A stretch of DNA of 64,000 bases, taken from contig JBBCGR010000003.1 in assembly GCA_037201625.1 (NCBI GenBank), positions 2,480,001 through 2,544,000 on the forward strand. Direction: 5' to 3'. Position numbers and translations under genes: made by a program. The notes beneath the pieces were generated by a model that saw only the letters and a list, made by a program, of their open reading frames with translations, made no database searches and had not been told where the DNA came from. Source of the DNA: JAMXLO01 sp037201625. Lineage in GTDB: Bacteria > Pseudomonadota > Alphaproteobacteria > Acetobacterales > Acetobacteraceae. Positions 49,923 to 60,893 of this stretch are shown here, piece after piece (position 1 is the first letter of the stretch; each line of letters opens with the position of its first letter).

Positions 49923-52900
49923 TCATGCGGCACGCCGGCGCCGGCGCTTCGGCGGCGAGGCATGGCGCCGCACCTGCCGGCGGACGGCCTCCACCAGCGG
50001 GCCGGTCACCACCAGGGGCGCACATCCCTCCGCCTCCCAGGTGCGGCTGACGAAGTCGGGGTAGGCCCGCACCACGCCGCCATTGGAGAAGTTGCCGCGG
50101 TCGCCGGTGTCCAGGTAGCTCTCCGCCGGCATTCCCTCGGCGCGCAGCACGTCGTGGCGCGGCAGTTCCAGGTGGAAATATTCCACCTCGTCCACCGCCA
50201 CCTGCTCGATCGCCACGCCATCGGCCAGGTAGCGCACGGGAATGAGGACGCCGTCGACGAACACGGAATGGTCGGGCGACAGCAGGAGGGTCGCGCGCCG
50301 GCATGCCCGGCCCGAAGCAGCCGGCCCGCACGCGCACCGGCCAGACCCTGTGCGGCGCCGGATGCTGGCGGCAATCGAGATGGCGCCGCCCGATCCAGAC
50401 GACCGGCTGCGGCTCCGGCGCGAACCGCGTGCACACAAGGTCGCCCGGACGCAGGCTTTCGATCGCCACCTCGCCGTCCGGCGTCGCGATGCGGGTGCCC
50501 GCCACGAAGCAGGTGACCGTGACCGTCGCGACCGAGGGCGTCGCACCGGACCCGAGGACGAAATCGACGCCGGAATAGTCGCCCACCAGCGTCATCGTCA
50601 CCTTGGTGCCGAACTGGTTGGTCAGGCTCAGCGTCCCAAGCTGCGTGCCGGTCGGGGTGTAGTTCACCGTGGTGGGCAGGCTCTGCGGCAGCGCGGCCAC
50701 GGCGATCGTCTCGCCCAGGTTGAAGCCCGTGACCATGCCCAGCGTCGCCTCGGTGCTGCGCACCAGCAGCGTGCCGTTGGCGCCGGCGAAGTCGATCGGA
50801 TTCGCCTCCGCGCCCGCCAGCGACAGCGTGGCGTTGCCGCCGATCCGCAGCGACCCGCTGCCGCTCACCATGCCCAGCGACAGCACGCCGCCATCGGCCA
50901 GGACGGTACCGTTGTCCGCCACCGCGATGGTGGAGAGATCGCCGCTGCCCCTCACGGCGTGGCCGGCATCGACGGTGAGCATCCCGGCTGCCGCATCGCC
51001 GCCCGTGCCGACCTCGATGGTGGAGATCCGGTCGAGCGCGATCGGCGCCGCCGACCCGCTCAGCACCAGCGACCCCGCCTGCACGATGCCGCCGCCATGC
51101 ACCTGCAAGGGAGCCAGGGACTGCAACGGATCGCTGGCGAGGGTGAGGTCGTTGGTGATGGCGAGGCGCGTGCCGCCCGCCACGTCCAGCAGCGTGCCGG
51201 CCGGGACGCTGACGGTGGCGGCCGCAATCGTGGCGCTGCCGATCAGCGACAGCGTCGCCGGATCGCCGATCATGCCGACGGCCAGGGTCTCGCCCACGGT
51301 GATCTGGCCCGACACGGCATTGGTGCCGAGAAACAGCAGATTGAGCGCGTTCGCCGTGCCGCTGAGCACCTGCACCGTGTTGGGCAGGATCGCGCCCTGC
51401 ACCACGGTGTTGTCCTTGGCGCCCGGCGCGACGGATTGCGGGGTGGTGCCCAGGTCCTTCCAGTTGGCCGCGGTGTTCCAGTCACCGCTCCCGTTCGTCG
51501 CCCAGGCGAACACGCTGCCGTCCTGGGTCCCGGCGCTCGGGGTCGTGCTGCCGTTCAGCGTGCCGGGCGCGGCCAGCAGGGTGAAGGTGCCGGTGCCTGT
51601 CGGCCGCAGGACGAACACATCGTCGCCGAAGTCGCCGACCAGCTTGGCCGCAACGCCCGCCCCTTCCGCCGTTCGTACGCTCAGCAATCCGGTCCCGGCG
51701 TCGTAGACCGGCTGCAGCAGCGACAGCGCCTTGCCTTCCTCGAGCGCGGTGATGGCGATCGCGGCGCCCGGAGCGAAGCCGCTGACGCTGCCGAGGGTGA
51801 GCAGGCTGCTGACCGGGGCCTTCAGCGCGAGTGTGCCGCCGGCGCCGGAGAAGGCGATCGGCACGGCGGTCGAGTCCGCGAGGCGCAGCGTGCCATCGGC
51901 GGCGATGCGCACCACGCCCTTGCTGCCGGTCAGCGATCCGATCCCGAGCGTGCCGCCGGCCGCGATGACGGTGCCCTCGTCGACCACGCTCGACAGCGCG
52001 CCGTTGCCGCTGATCGTTCCATCGGCGTCGATCGTGATCTTGCCGGCCGCCGCGCCGCCGGCGGTGCCGACCTCGAAGGCGGACGATGCATCGACGGTCA
52101 CCGTGCCGCCGTTGAGCACGAGCGCGCCGACCTGGGCCACGCCGCCCAGGCGCATCTCGATCACCGCGCTGGACGCCGCGTCGATCGGCGACATGGTCAC
52201 AGTGCCGGCGGCGGTGAGCCTGCCGTTCACCCGCAGCGTGCCGTTGCCGACGGCGGCGCTGTCGGAGGTGATCGTGGCGTCGGGGGCGATGGTCAGCATC
52301 GCCGACTGGCCGCCGCCCTGGCCGATGGTGAGCCGTGTGGTGGTGAGGGCGCCGGTGACGCCGGCCAGGCCGGTGAACACCAGTTGCGCGGCCTTGCCGT
52401 CGCCGGAGACGATCTGCGGCCCGCCGGAGACCGGCCCCGGCAGCAGCGCGACGTCGTCCGCGTCCGGTGGCGTGGCTGCCGGCCCGCCCGTGGTCAGGTT
52501 GGTCCAGTTCGCGGCATCGCCGAACGCGCCGTTGCCGGTGCGCCACTGGAACGTGTCACCGGCGGGCAGCGCGGCGACGGCGATGGCCGCGTCCGGAAAC
52601 GCCAGCGTCTGGATGTTGCTGAGCCGGTGGGTGACCGCGCCGTTGCTGACGTTGTAGCCGCCGATGGTCGCGCTGATGACATAGGCGGCCGAAGCGTCGC
52701 GGAACGTGGCGGTGTTGCTGCCGCCGCCACCATCGATGACATCGGAACTGGCGTTCAGGATGAACGTGTCGGCGCCGGCGCCGCCGATCGCATGGTCGAT
52801 CGCCGTGCCGTAGGCGATGGCGATGTTGTTGGTCATGCCATCGACGCTGCTGAACGTCCCGGGATTGAGGTTCACCACGGACGGCGTGAAGAATCCCGAC

Positions 52901-53828
52901 AGGTCCAGCGTGTTGCCGACGCCGGAGTCCCACAGCGTAACGACCGGATCGACGTTGCGGGTGAAGTCGTAGAAGATGCCGGCGGCATCTGTGATGTTCG
53001 TATTGAAGCCGAACACCTGGCCGCCGGCGAAGGTCGTGCTGGCCGGCAGCCCGTAGAGCTGCTGCAGCCCGATGATGTCCAGCATCTGCGGCGTGGTGGA
53101 CGAGAGCTGCGGCGTATAGCTGGTGCCGGTGACGGAATAATAGCTGTAGTATTTCGCGCTGGTCTCGTCCGCCTCGATATACGACATGATCGACCAGAGA
53201 TACGTGTCGGTCGTGTTGTACTGCTGCACGGCGGCATTGACGTTGCCGTTGTAACGGCCCGGTGTGCATGAGGCCGACGGCGTGCCCCAGTTCGTGCACG
53301 ATGGTGGAGGGGCCGTAGCCGCCGTTGTAGGTGAGCGAATCGAGCTGCGCCCAGCCGCCGGTCTGCTCGATCGACACGGACACCGCCTGGGTGGCGGGGA
53401 TGACGGCGTCGCCGGGCTTGCCGGGCTGGTAGACGGCGGTGGCGTAGGCACCGTTGTCGAGCGGTACGTTCGGCGTGGCGGTGTTGAACAGGTACAGGCT
53501 CAACTGGGCCTGCGCTGGGTCGGTGGTCTGCACGAAGCTGATGTTGGCGAGGTCGGACCACAGCGTCAGCGCGCTGACGAACATGCTGGCGACGCTGGGG
53601 GAGAAGCCTGATCCCGGGTCGAAGTAGTAGGAGACGGCGCCGCCCGGCGTGCCGGCGAGGCCGCCACCCCATTTGTGGCCCGACTCCGTGCCCGCGTACA
53701 GCGCCGGCGTGGAGCCCGACCAGGTCCAGCCCGCTGATGCTGTTGAGGGTGCCGCTGAATGAGAGGCCGGTGGAAAATTCGATCGTGCCGCGTTGATCAG
53801 AGCTGAGAAAACTCGGGAGGGGTGCCAT
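49923..53828 (-). CDS. serralysin-like M10 metalloprotease with strand repeats and Hint domain (three frameshifts)
   Basis: After removing one extra base at 53715-53717, one at 53256-53260 and one at 50288-50290, the gene encodes 1300 residues. The N-terminal ~300 residues are an M10 protease: HELGHAVGLMH gives all three zinc histidines, and SIMSYIE is the Met-turn. An RTX-like calcium block (GGAGADTFILNASSDVIDGG) follows. Next come two autotransporter-like strand-repeat modules, each opening with a W-x-GDWNTAANW-type signature. The C-terminal ~200 residues are a Hint_2 domain, beginning CFVAGTRIATPDGE and containing LSPDHSVFVDGVLIPVRYL and ESYLDTGDR. There is no signal peptide, as in type I secretion substrates. 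The start is chosen at MAPLPSFLSS. Confidence 0.82.
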
Positions 53829-54190
53829 GCAGGGGAAATCTCGATGGGTTGGCACAACGGCGGCGGGCAAAGTCCCCGCCGCGCGGTGCATCTGGTTGCG
53901 CGCATAGGCCGCTGCGATACGGGCAATCCCGCCAGCGCCACAATCCACAATCTGGTTAGGTGGATGTTACGTGCTGGTTTCGCGATGGAGCCGCGAGCGG
54001 AACGTCAGGTTGCGGAACCTGCCCGCGCGCCTGTCGTGACCGGGCAGCACGGATTTTCCGTGCCTGCGCCGGAGGAAGGCGGGTATGACCGGGACAGGCG
54101 CGGCCTTAATGTTTGGGAGGCCGCAGCCGCCCGCCCCGCAATCCGTTTACGATGCGTATCCGTACCGGGATCGGCATGGATACGCCGCTG
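53829..54190. other. 362-bp intergenic region upstream of the protease gene
   Basis: Lies upstream of the M10-Hint gene and downstream of the first amidohydrolase (both minus strand). It should contain the protease promoter. Apart from small G/C-rich inverted repeats (for example GGCGGG-CAAAGT-CCCGCC near 53871) I see no gene or recognisable operator. Confidence 0.5.
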
Positions 54191-55300
54191 TCACGCCTGC
54201 CGGTACAGCTTCATCGCGTTGTTGAAGAAGAAGTCCCGCCGCTGCTGCTCGGGCAGCGGCATCGGCAGTACCGAAGTCGGATCGTCGTAGTCCCAGTGCG
54301 GATAGTCGGTGGCGAAGATCAGCTTGTCCCAGCCGATCCACTCGATCGCATCCAGCACGTGCTCGCGCGGCTGCGGCTCTTCCATCGGCTGCGTCGTCAG
54401 CCACACGCTCTCGCGGATATATTCGGACGGCGCGCGCTTCAAATGCGGCGTCTCCTGCTTCAGCCGGTGCCACAGCTTGTCGAGGCGCCACGCCAGCGGC
54501 GGCAGCCAGGCGAAGCCCGACTCGATCATCACCAGCTTGAAGTTCGGGATGCGCTCGAACACGCCCTCGATCACCAGCGAGGTCAGGAAGGACTGCGAGG
54601 ACTGCGCGTGGCCCACCATGTCCTCGATGTAGAACGACGGCCAGCCGCCGCCGGTCACCGGATAGCCGCCGAAGCCGAAGGCGTGCACGCCGATCGGCAG
54701 GTTGGCCGCGGCGGCCGCCTCGTAGATCTTCCAGTATTGCTTCTGGCCCGGCGGGTTCGCCGTGCGGGTCACCATCAGCACCTGCACGAAGCGCGGATCG
54801 CCGGCCCAGCGTTCGATCTCGGCCACCGCCGCATCGGCGTCCTCGTAGGCCACCACGATGGAGCCCTTCAGCCGAGGCTCGATCAGCCACTCGGCTTCCA
54901 CCCAGCGGTTCATCGCGCTGGCCACGCCGGCGCCGAACTCGCGGTTCTGGAAACTGGCGCCGTTGTCCCCGGTCGGATTCAGGATGCCCAACTGGATGTT
55001 GTTCTCGTCCAGCAACTGCTTCTGCAGGAACGCCAGGCTGGAGCCGGGGCGTCCGCCCTCGGGCGGCCAGGCGTCGCGGCGCGAGGCGTTGGGCTGGCCC
55101 TTCGGGTAGGCCGGCCCGGCCTGGTACGCTTGGCGCGGGCGCGAGCCGAAGGTCTTCGCCATCTCGACCCAGCGGGCCTCCATGTAGGGGAACAGGTCCT
55201 TGTAGGAATTCCGCTGCGGATGGATGTCGCCGTCCGCGATCGCCAGCTTGGACGCTGCGGCGGACTGGACGGTGGGGCGGCTGGTGACCTGGACGTTCAT
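54191..55300 (-). CDS. amidohydrolase-2 family (TIM-barrel) metal-dependent hydrolase
   Basis: 369 residues with an N-terminal DGDIHPQ motif, central IGVHAFGFGG, and C-terminal LIFATDYPHWDYDDP, the metal-ligand pattern of amidohydrolase-2 (ACMSD-like) enzymes. These hydrolyse or decarboxylate small, often aromatic or cyclic, substrates. ATG 55300 has GGAGG 7 bases upstream. A paralogue lies 2.5 kb away (57765-58831) with shared blocks such as ESGF-WLP--WRL-K-W. Together with the flavin enzyme between them they may form a small catabolic set; the substrate is unknown. Confidence 0.87.
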   Translation of the reverse strand: MNVQVTSRPTVQSAAASKLAIADGDIHPQRNSYKDLFPYMEARWVEMAKTFGSRPRQAYQAGPAYPKGQPNASRRDAWPPEGGRPGSSLAFLQKQLLDENNIQLGILNPTGDNGASFQNREFGAGVASAMNRWVEAEWLIEPRLKGSIVVAYEDADAAVAEIERWAGDPRFVQVLMVTRTANPPGQKQYWKIYEAAAAANLPIGVHAFGFGGYPVTGGGWPSFYIEDMVGHAQSSQSFLTSLVIEGVFERIPNFKLVMIESGFAWLPPLAWRLDKLWHRLKQETPHLKRAPSEYIRESVWLTTQPMEEPQPREHVLDAIEWIGWDKLIFATDYPHWDYDDPTSVLPMPLPEQQRRDFFFNNAMKLYRQA

Positions 55301-55568
55301 GGGACGGCCTCCGTCAGGCGCGGGCGCATGTCCCGCGGATTACCCTCCATGATCGTCCGCCCGGGGGCGGGTGGCAAGTCCCGCCTGTCGCGCCAGAGCC
55401 TGATGGGTTCGCCGGCGGTCCGAATCACGCGATCAAACGATGGCGATCCGGGCTCGCCCACAGGTCCCAACGTTGCAACCACAGCCTCCGACACAGCCGA
55501 TCCCGAGCCACGCTTCGGCGCAAGCACGATCAGAATCGGATGGGGCACAACCTCCCGGGCAACGGCGG

Positions 55569-56789
55569 CTAACGCAGGCGAGGGCCGGGATCCATGCCGA
55601 GGAACACCCGTCCGCCGATCGGATACCATTCCGGTCCCACCGTCACCGTCTGCCCCACCACATGCAGGTCGCGCCAGCATTCGGCCAGCCGGCTCGCCCG
55701 CTTGAACGACGTGCTGCCGCCGTGGCGGTACATCAGGTCCATCGCCTCGCGCGCGCTGTCGGCGGCGTACACCGCGCCCAGCCGGCAGCGGGCGCGCTGC
55801 TCCAGCGAAGATTCACCGCCGGCGGCAATCGCATGCCACACCTCGGTGATCATCGCACTGCGATAGATCCGCCCCGCGTTCAGGATCGCATCGGCCCGCC
55901 CCACATCGTCCTGCACCTGCGGATTGTCGGCGAGCAGGAAGCTGCGCCCGCGCGGCATCTTGCCGCCCGCCAGTTCGATCAGCGCATCGATGCCGGCGCG
56001 GGCGATACCGGTGATCACCGAGCTATGGTGCGGCCCGACCCAGGCCACGGCCGGCAGCGCATACGTGAGCCCCGGCCAGCGGTTCCACTGGTTGTCCACC
56101 GGCACCCCGGCATGGATCATGCTCCGCCGTTCCGGCAGGAACACGTCCTCTACCGTCCAGTCGAAGCTGCCGGTGCCACGCAGCCCCGCCACGTCCCAGG
56201 AGCCCGGCAGGATCGTCGCCTCGGCTCGCGGGAACACGCCGCGCCAGTACATCGAACCGCCGTCCGGCCGCCGGCGCGGCTCCCCATCGTCGAGGATCTG
56301 GAAGCTGCCCAGCATCCACGACGCCTCCTGGCAGCCGCTGCCGAATGTCCAGTGCCCGCTCACGCGGTAGCCGCCGGGCACCACCACCGCCGTGCCGCCG
56401 CCCTGCACCGCGGTGCCGGCCATCACCGTGGCATGCCCCGACGGGTAGATCTCCTGCACCCCCTCGTCCGGCAGGCCCAGCGTGACAAGCTGGCCGATCG
56501 AGTTGTTGGCGATGTTCCAGCCGACCGAGCCGGCGCCTTCCGCCAGCGTCTCGACCACCCGCGTGTAGGTCAGCGGATCGACCTGCAATCCGCCCAGGCT
56601 GCGCGGGATCACCATGCGGTAGAATCCCGCCGCCTGTAGCTGCTCCACCAGGGCCGATGGCAATCGCTGCTCGCGCTCGAACTCCTGCTGGAAGCGGCGA
56701 AGTTCGGGCCGCAGTGCGGCAGCCTGCCGCACCAGCGGTTCCGCATCGATGTCCGCGGGGAGGCGCGTATCCTCGGTCACGGCGTCCAT
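55569..56789 (-). CDS. acyl-CoA-dehydrogenase-fold flavin monooxygenase-like protein
   Basis: 406 residues from ATG 56789 (AGGAG 7 bases upstream). It has the acyl-CoA dehydrogenase fold with features of the group D flavin monooxygenases (HsaA/HpaH/DszC type): GSVGWNIANNSIGQ, YRVSGHWTFGSGCQEASWM, GTGSFDWTVEDVFLP, and the C-terminal WRDLHVVGQTVTVGPEWYPIG. Such enzymes use reduced flavin supplied by a partner reductase, which is not in the window. It is read in the same direction as the flanking amidohydrolases, 268 bases upstream of the first. The reaction is not inferable. Confidence 0.82.
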   Translation of the reverse strand: MDAVTEDTRLPADIDAEPLVRQAAALRPELRRFQQEFEREQRLPSALVEQLQAAGFYRMVIPRSLGGLQVDPLTYTRVVETLAEGAGSVGWNIANNSIGQLVTLGLPDEGVQEIYPSGHATVMAGTAVQGGGTAVVVPGGYRVSGHWTFGSGCQEASWMLGSFQILDDGEPRRRPDGGSMYWRGVFPRAEATILPGSWDVAGLRGTGSFDWTVEDVFLPERRSMIHAGVPVDNQWNRWPGLTYALPAVAWVGPHHSSVITGIARAGIDALIELAGGKMPRGRSFLLADNPQVQDDVGRADAILNAGRIYRSAMITEVWHAIAAGGESSLEQRARCRLGAVYAADSAREAMDLMYRHGGSTSFKRASRLAECWRDLHVVGQTVTVGPEWYPIGGRVFLGMDPGPRLR

Positions 56790-56893
56790 TGGCTGCTCCT
56801 GCCGCCAGTCCTGGCGACAGCGTATCGTCGGAACCGCGGTCAGGGATAGATGCCTGTATGGACCGACCGGCACATAGGGACCCAAGGACGGAC

Positions 56894-57789
56894 ATGGACC
56901 GGCGCGCCCGGGGCATCCTGCTGATCGTCCTTTCGACCGTCGCATTCAGTTCGGCCGGCTTCTTCACGCGCCTCATCCCGCTCGATGCGTGGACGCTGCT
57001 GTTCTGGCGCGGCGTGTTCGCCGCACCGCTGATCCTCGCCATCATCGCGATCCAGGAACGCCGGCGCACCCTTGCGGCACTCTGCGCGATCGGCCGCCCG
57101 GGCCTTGCCGTGGCGGCGTGCTCGACCGCGGCCACCATCTTCTACCTCACGGCGCTGCGCCACACGTCGGTCGCCGATGTCGCGGTGATCCTCGCCGCCG
57201 CGCCCTTCGTCACCGCCGGCCTGGCCTGGCTGTGGCTCGGGCTGCCGGGCGCCGGCACGACGCTGCTCGCCAGCCTCGCGGCACTGGCGGGCGTCAGCAT
57301 CATGGTCGGCGGATCGGCCGCGGACGGCTCGCTCCTGGGCGACCTGCTGGCGTTCGGCACGACGGTGTGCCTCGCGGTCATGCTGCTGATCCTGCGCCGC
57401 CACGAGGCCACGCCGATGCTGCCCGCCGCCTGTCTGTCGGCAGCGCTGTGCCCGCTGGTGGCCTGGCCGTTCGCCGCGCCGTTCGCGGTCGCGCCACGGA
57501 CATGGCTTATCTCTTCCTGTTCGGCACAGCGCAGTTCGGCCTGGGGATGGTGCTGCTGATGCTCGGCAGCCGCGCGATCTCCGCCACCGAGAACGCGCTG
57601 CTCAACACGCTGGAGATGCCGCTCGCCGTCGCCTGGGTGTGGCTGTGCTTCGCCGAGGTGCCGGCCGCCGCCAGCCTGGCCGGCGGCATCATCGTCATCG
57701 CCGCGGTCGCCGCCCAGGTGTGGTTCGGCGCGCCGCGCGACGCACCTGCGCTCGCCGCCCCGCCTCAGCCCTCGGCCAGCCGCGAATAG
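56894..57789 (+). CDS. EamA/DMT-family transporter, one frameshift in the consensus
   Basis: A ten-helix drug/metabolite transporter. The first part (RGILLIVLSTVAFSSAGFFTR to PLVAWPFAAPFAVAP) and the second part (TDMAYLFLFGTAQFGLGMVL to ALLNTLEMPLAVAWVWL) are in different frames. One base missing at about 57494-57495 explains this, and the restored protein is 298 residues with two EamA repeats. ATG 56894 has AAGGAC upstream. The 3' end overlaps the opposite-strand amidohydrolase by 25 bases. It probably exports a small metabolite. Confidence 0.82.
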
Positions 57790-58831
57790 GTCTGCCGCGG
57801 ATTGTCGATCATGATCTTGCGCACCAGGTCGCGCGACAATCCGTCCGGCAGCACCGCGTCGCCGTCGAACTGCCAGTGTGGATAGTCCGTCGAGAACAGC
57901 AGCATCTCATCCGAACCGAAATGGTCCATCAGCCGCTCGAACATCTCGGGGCGAGGGCGGCGCGTCGCACGGCGTGGTGGTGAGCCGCACGTTGGACCGC
58001 ACGATGTCGGTGGGCGCGCGGTCGACCCACGGGATCTCCATGCGCAGCCCGCGCCAGAACTTGGTCAGCCGCCACAGATGCGCCGGCAGCCAGGTGAAGC
58101 CGGATTCCAGCAGTACTACCTTCAGGTCCGGGAACTTGGTGAACACGCCCTCGCACACCAGCGAGGACAGCGCCGACTGGAACGCGGTGGCCTGCGCGGC
58201 ATAGTCCTCGGTGTAGTAGGTCGGCCAGCCCAGCGGCGTCACCGGATGGCGATAGGCACTGCCGGCATGGATGCCCACCGGCAGGCCATGCTTCTCGGCC
58301 GCGGCGTAGATCGGCCAGTAGTGACGCTTGCCCAGCGGATGGTCGTGCATCACCAGCAGGAGGATCTGCACGAAGCGCTTGTCCGGCGCCATGCGGTTGA
58401 TCTCGTCGACCGCGAGTTCGGCGTTCTGCATCGGCACCACGATCGAGGCGCGCAGCCGAGGCTCCTTGTCCAGCCACTCCGCCGCCATCCAGTCGTTCAG
58501 CGCGCGAGCGAAGCCCGCCCCCCATGTCCTCGCTGAACAGCAACTGCACGCCGTAGAGACAATTGCATATGGCAATCGAGGTGCCGAACGGCGTCAGCGC
58601 CTGCGCACGCAGCGCATCCAGGTCCGAGCCGGGCTTGCCGTTCGGCAGCCGCCAGTCGGGACGCGAGGTCAGCGGCGAGTTGTTCGGATACGCGATCGAT
58701 TCCAGCTCGTGGACGCCGCGCTGCACCACGATGTCGCGCCAGTGGTCCGAGAGATAGGGATGCAGCGCACGGATGTTCGGCACGGCGGGATGGATGTCGC
58801 AGTCGATGCCGCCGGGTTCGATGAGGGACAT
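57765..58831 (-). CDS. second amidohydrolase-2 family hydrolase (two frameshifts)
   Basis: Three segments in three frames form one protein: MSLIEPGGIDCDIHPAVPNI to LLFSEDMG; AGFARALNDWMAAEW to NVRLTTTPCDAP; and EMFERLMDHFGSDEMLLFSTDYPHW to RQTYSRLAEG. Removing one G from the run at 58518-58523 (plus-strand C6) and one from 57948-57951 gives 354 residues. The metal-ligand motifs DCDIHP, GIHAGS and STDYPHW are intact. It is a clear paralogue of the 54191-55300 gene and is likely to act on a related substrate. Confidence 0.83.
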
Positions 58832-58917
58832 GCGCGTTTCCGTGGACGTTTGTCTCGCCGTGAGGATAGGGCAGCCGGCCGCACCGGTCCAACCGGCGCG
58901 ACGGCCCCACACACACC

Positions 58918-60252
58918 TCAGCCCGCTGCGGCCACCTGCGCGATGGCCTGCCCCAGAAGCTCCACCCCCAGGTCCAGCTCCGCCTCGCTCACCGTCAGCG
59001 GCGGCGCGATCCGCATGACACCTTGCGATGCCCCGGCCCGCACGATGTTCGCCGACAGTCCGAGATCCAGCGCCAGGTCGGTCACCGCGTCCGAGACCGC
59101 GGCCGCGTCGCGCCCGCCTCCCGCGCGGAATTCGACGCCCATCAGCAAACCCCGCCCGCGCACGTCGCCGATGCAGTCGAAGCGCTGCTGCAGCCCGCGC
59201 AGCCCGGCCGCGAGCCGCGCGCCCATCATGCGGGCCCGCTCCGCCAGGCCGTCCCGCTGCACGATCTGCAGCACCTTCAATCCGACGCAGGCTGGCAAAG
59301 GATCGTTCACGTGCGTCGTGTAGAACAGGAAGTCGCGGCGCGCCGCCTCCGCCGCCACGTCATCCGACGTCATCACCGCCGACAGCGGCAGGCCCGCCCC
59401 CAGCGTCTTCGACAGCGTCAGGATGTCCGGCACCACGCCGTCGCGCTCGAACGCGAACATCAGCCCGGTGCGTCCCACGCCGGTCTGCGCCTCATCCAGG
59501 ATCAGCAGCATCCCCCGCGCCCGGCAATGCGCCGCCAGCGCCGCCAGGTAGCCCACCGGCAGGTCGATGATGCCGCCGCTGCTCAGCACCGGCTCGGCGA
59601 TGAACGCCGCCAGGTTGCCGGTGCACTGCCGGTCCAGCAGGTCGAACGCATCGTCCAGTTCCTCGCGCCAGCCCACGCCGGGAAAGCGCGGGCGATAGGC
59701 ATTCGGCGCCGGAATGGCGAAATTGCCCGGCATCACCGGCCCGACGCCGCGCCGGCCCGCCTTGTAGGTGGCCGCCGCCGCGCCGCCGGTCATGCCGTGC
59801 CAGGACTGCGCGAAGCCCACCACCTCCCACTTGCCGGTCACCAGCTTGGCCAGGCGGATCGCCGCCTCGTTCGCCTCGCCGCCGGTCGACAGCAGCATCG
59901 CCCGCGGCAGGTCGGGCACCAGGCCGGCCAGCGTCTCGGCCAGCGCCACCACCGGTTCGCTCAGCATCGAGGAGAACAGGTGGTCCAGCGTCCCCACCGC
60001 CTCGCGCACCGTGGCGACGATCTCGGGATGCGAGTGACCCAGGATTGCGCTCATCTGGCCGGAGGTGAAATCCAGCACCCGGCGGCCGCCCGCGTCATAC
60101 AGGAACGATCCGGCGGCCCGCACCGGCACGAAGGGCACGAAATCGCCGCCATAACCCAGCATGTGCCGCCGGGCACGCGTCCAGAACCGCTGATCCGCCG
60201 ACTGCGCCCCAGACTGCCCTGGCACATCCACCGCATCGTCCATCACCGTCAT
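58918..60252 (-). CDS. dgdA: 2,2-dialkylglycine decarboxylase (PLP, class III aminotransferase fold)
   Basis: 444 residues. It follows the Burkholderia cepacia DgdA sequence closely as I recall it: FTSGQMSAILGHSHPEI (the active-site glutamine), LLSTGGEANEAAIRLAKLVT, GFAQSWHGMTGGAA (tryptophan), FIAEPVLSSGGIIDLP, LTLSKTLGAGLPLSAV (the PLP lysine), TTHVNDPLP, and MRIAPPLTVSE (the carboxylate-binding arginine). It decarboxylates dialkylglycines such as 2-aminoisobutyrate and transfers the amino group to pyruvate. ATG 60252 overlaps the regulator stop as ATGA; an ATG nine bases later has a better-spaced AAGG. Confidence 0.88.
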   Translation of the reverse strand: MTVMDDAVDVPGQSGAQSADQRFWTRARRHMLGYGGDFVPFVPVRAAGSFLYDAGGRRVLDFTSGQMSAILGHSHPEIVATVREAVGTLDHLFSSMLSEPVVALAETLAGLVPDLPRAMLLSTGGEANEAAIRLAKLVTGKWEVVGFAQSWHGMTGGAAAATYKAGRRGVGPVMPGNFAIPAPNAYRPRFPGVGWREELDDAFDLLDRQCTGNLAAFIAEPVLSSGGIIDLPVGYLAALAAHCRARGMLLILDEAQTGVGRTGLMFAFERDGVVPDILTLSKTLGAGLPLSAVMTSDDVAAEAARRDFLFYTTHVNDPLPACVGLKVLQIVQRDGLAERARMMGARLAAGLRGLQQRFDCIGDVRGRGLLMGVEFRAGGGRDAAAVSDAVTDLALDLGLSANIVRAGASQGVMRIAPPLTVSEAELDLGVELLGQAIAQVAAAG

Positions 60253-60878
60253 CCTTCTTCCGCCGGTGTGACCAGATAGCTGCAACGCCGCGAACCCGCG
60301 AGCATATGATCGACCCGCGCCACCCGGGCGGGCGCCAGCAGCCGTGCGAAGAGCGCCAGTTCCGACCGGCAGAATCCCTGGCACGCCGATGCCGCCGCAC
60401 AGATCGGGCAGTGGTTCTGGATGATGACGAAACCGCCACCGGCGTCAGCCGACGCCTCCGCCATATAGCCCTCGGCCGCGCGCAGCCGCACCAGCCGTGC
60501 CACCCGCTCCTCCAGCGAGGCAGCGTCGCGCAAGGCTGCCTCATACTGCGCCGCCATTGCCTGTTCGCGCCGGTCGACCAGCCGGGCCAGGCCGGCCTCG
60601 CCGAATTCGTCGCGCACCGCCGCGATCAGTTCCACGGTCATCTGCGCATGCGTGTCGGGGAACCGGCCATGGCCGCCCGCGGTGAGCGACCAGGTCTGCC
60701 GCGGCCGGCCGATACCCTCCGGGGCGGTGACATGCGCCACCAGCCCATCGGCTGCCAGCCGCTCCAGATGGCTACTGACCGCCTGCCGCGTCACGCCGCA
60801 GCGCGCGGCCAGGTCGCGGGTCTTCATCGGCCCGCGGGTTTTCAGCTCGAACAGGATCTGGTCGGCGGTGGACTGCAA
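60249..60878 (-). CDS. SufR-like HTH regulator with cysteine cluster
   Basis: 209 residues from TTG 60878 (AAAAGG 7-9 bases upstream), preferred over the earlier TTG 60896, which has no ribosome site. The N-terminus is a winged helix (MKTRDLAARCGVTRQAVSSHLERL). The C-terminus has NHCPICAAASACQGFCRSEL and a later RRCSYLV, the cysteine spacing of SufR-type Fe-S sensing regulators. It is translationally coupled to dgdA and divergent from an MFS gene, so it likely controls both, using an Fe-S cluster as a redox or iron signal. This differs from the LysR-type DgdR known in Burkholderia. Confidence 0.82.
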   Translation of the reverse strand: MQSTADQILFELKTRGPMKTRDLAARCGVTRQAVSSHLERLAADGLVAHVTAPEGIGRPRQTWSLTAGGHGRFPDTHAQMTVELIAAVRDEFGEAGLARLVDRREQAMAAQYEAALRDAASLEERVARLVRLRAAEGYMAEASADAGGGFVIIQNHCPICAAASACQGFCRSELALFARLLAPARVARVDHMLAGSRRCSYLVTPAEEG

Positions 60879-60893
60879 CGCGCTGCCTTTTGA

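Noticed and set aside
55301..55680. A 127-codon minus-strand frame whose stop overlaps the first amidohydrolase start as ATGA
   Set aside because: It overlaps the coding end of the flavin enzyme in another frame, has no ribosome site or recognisable domain, and the strong GGAGG belongs to the amidohydrolase. The 268-bp gap more likely holds a promoter.
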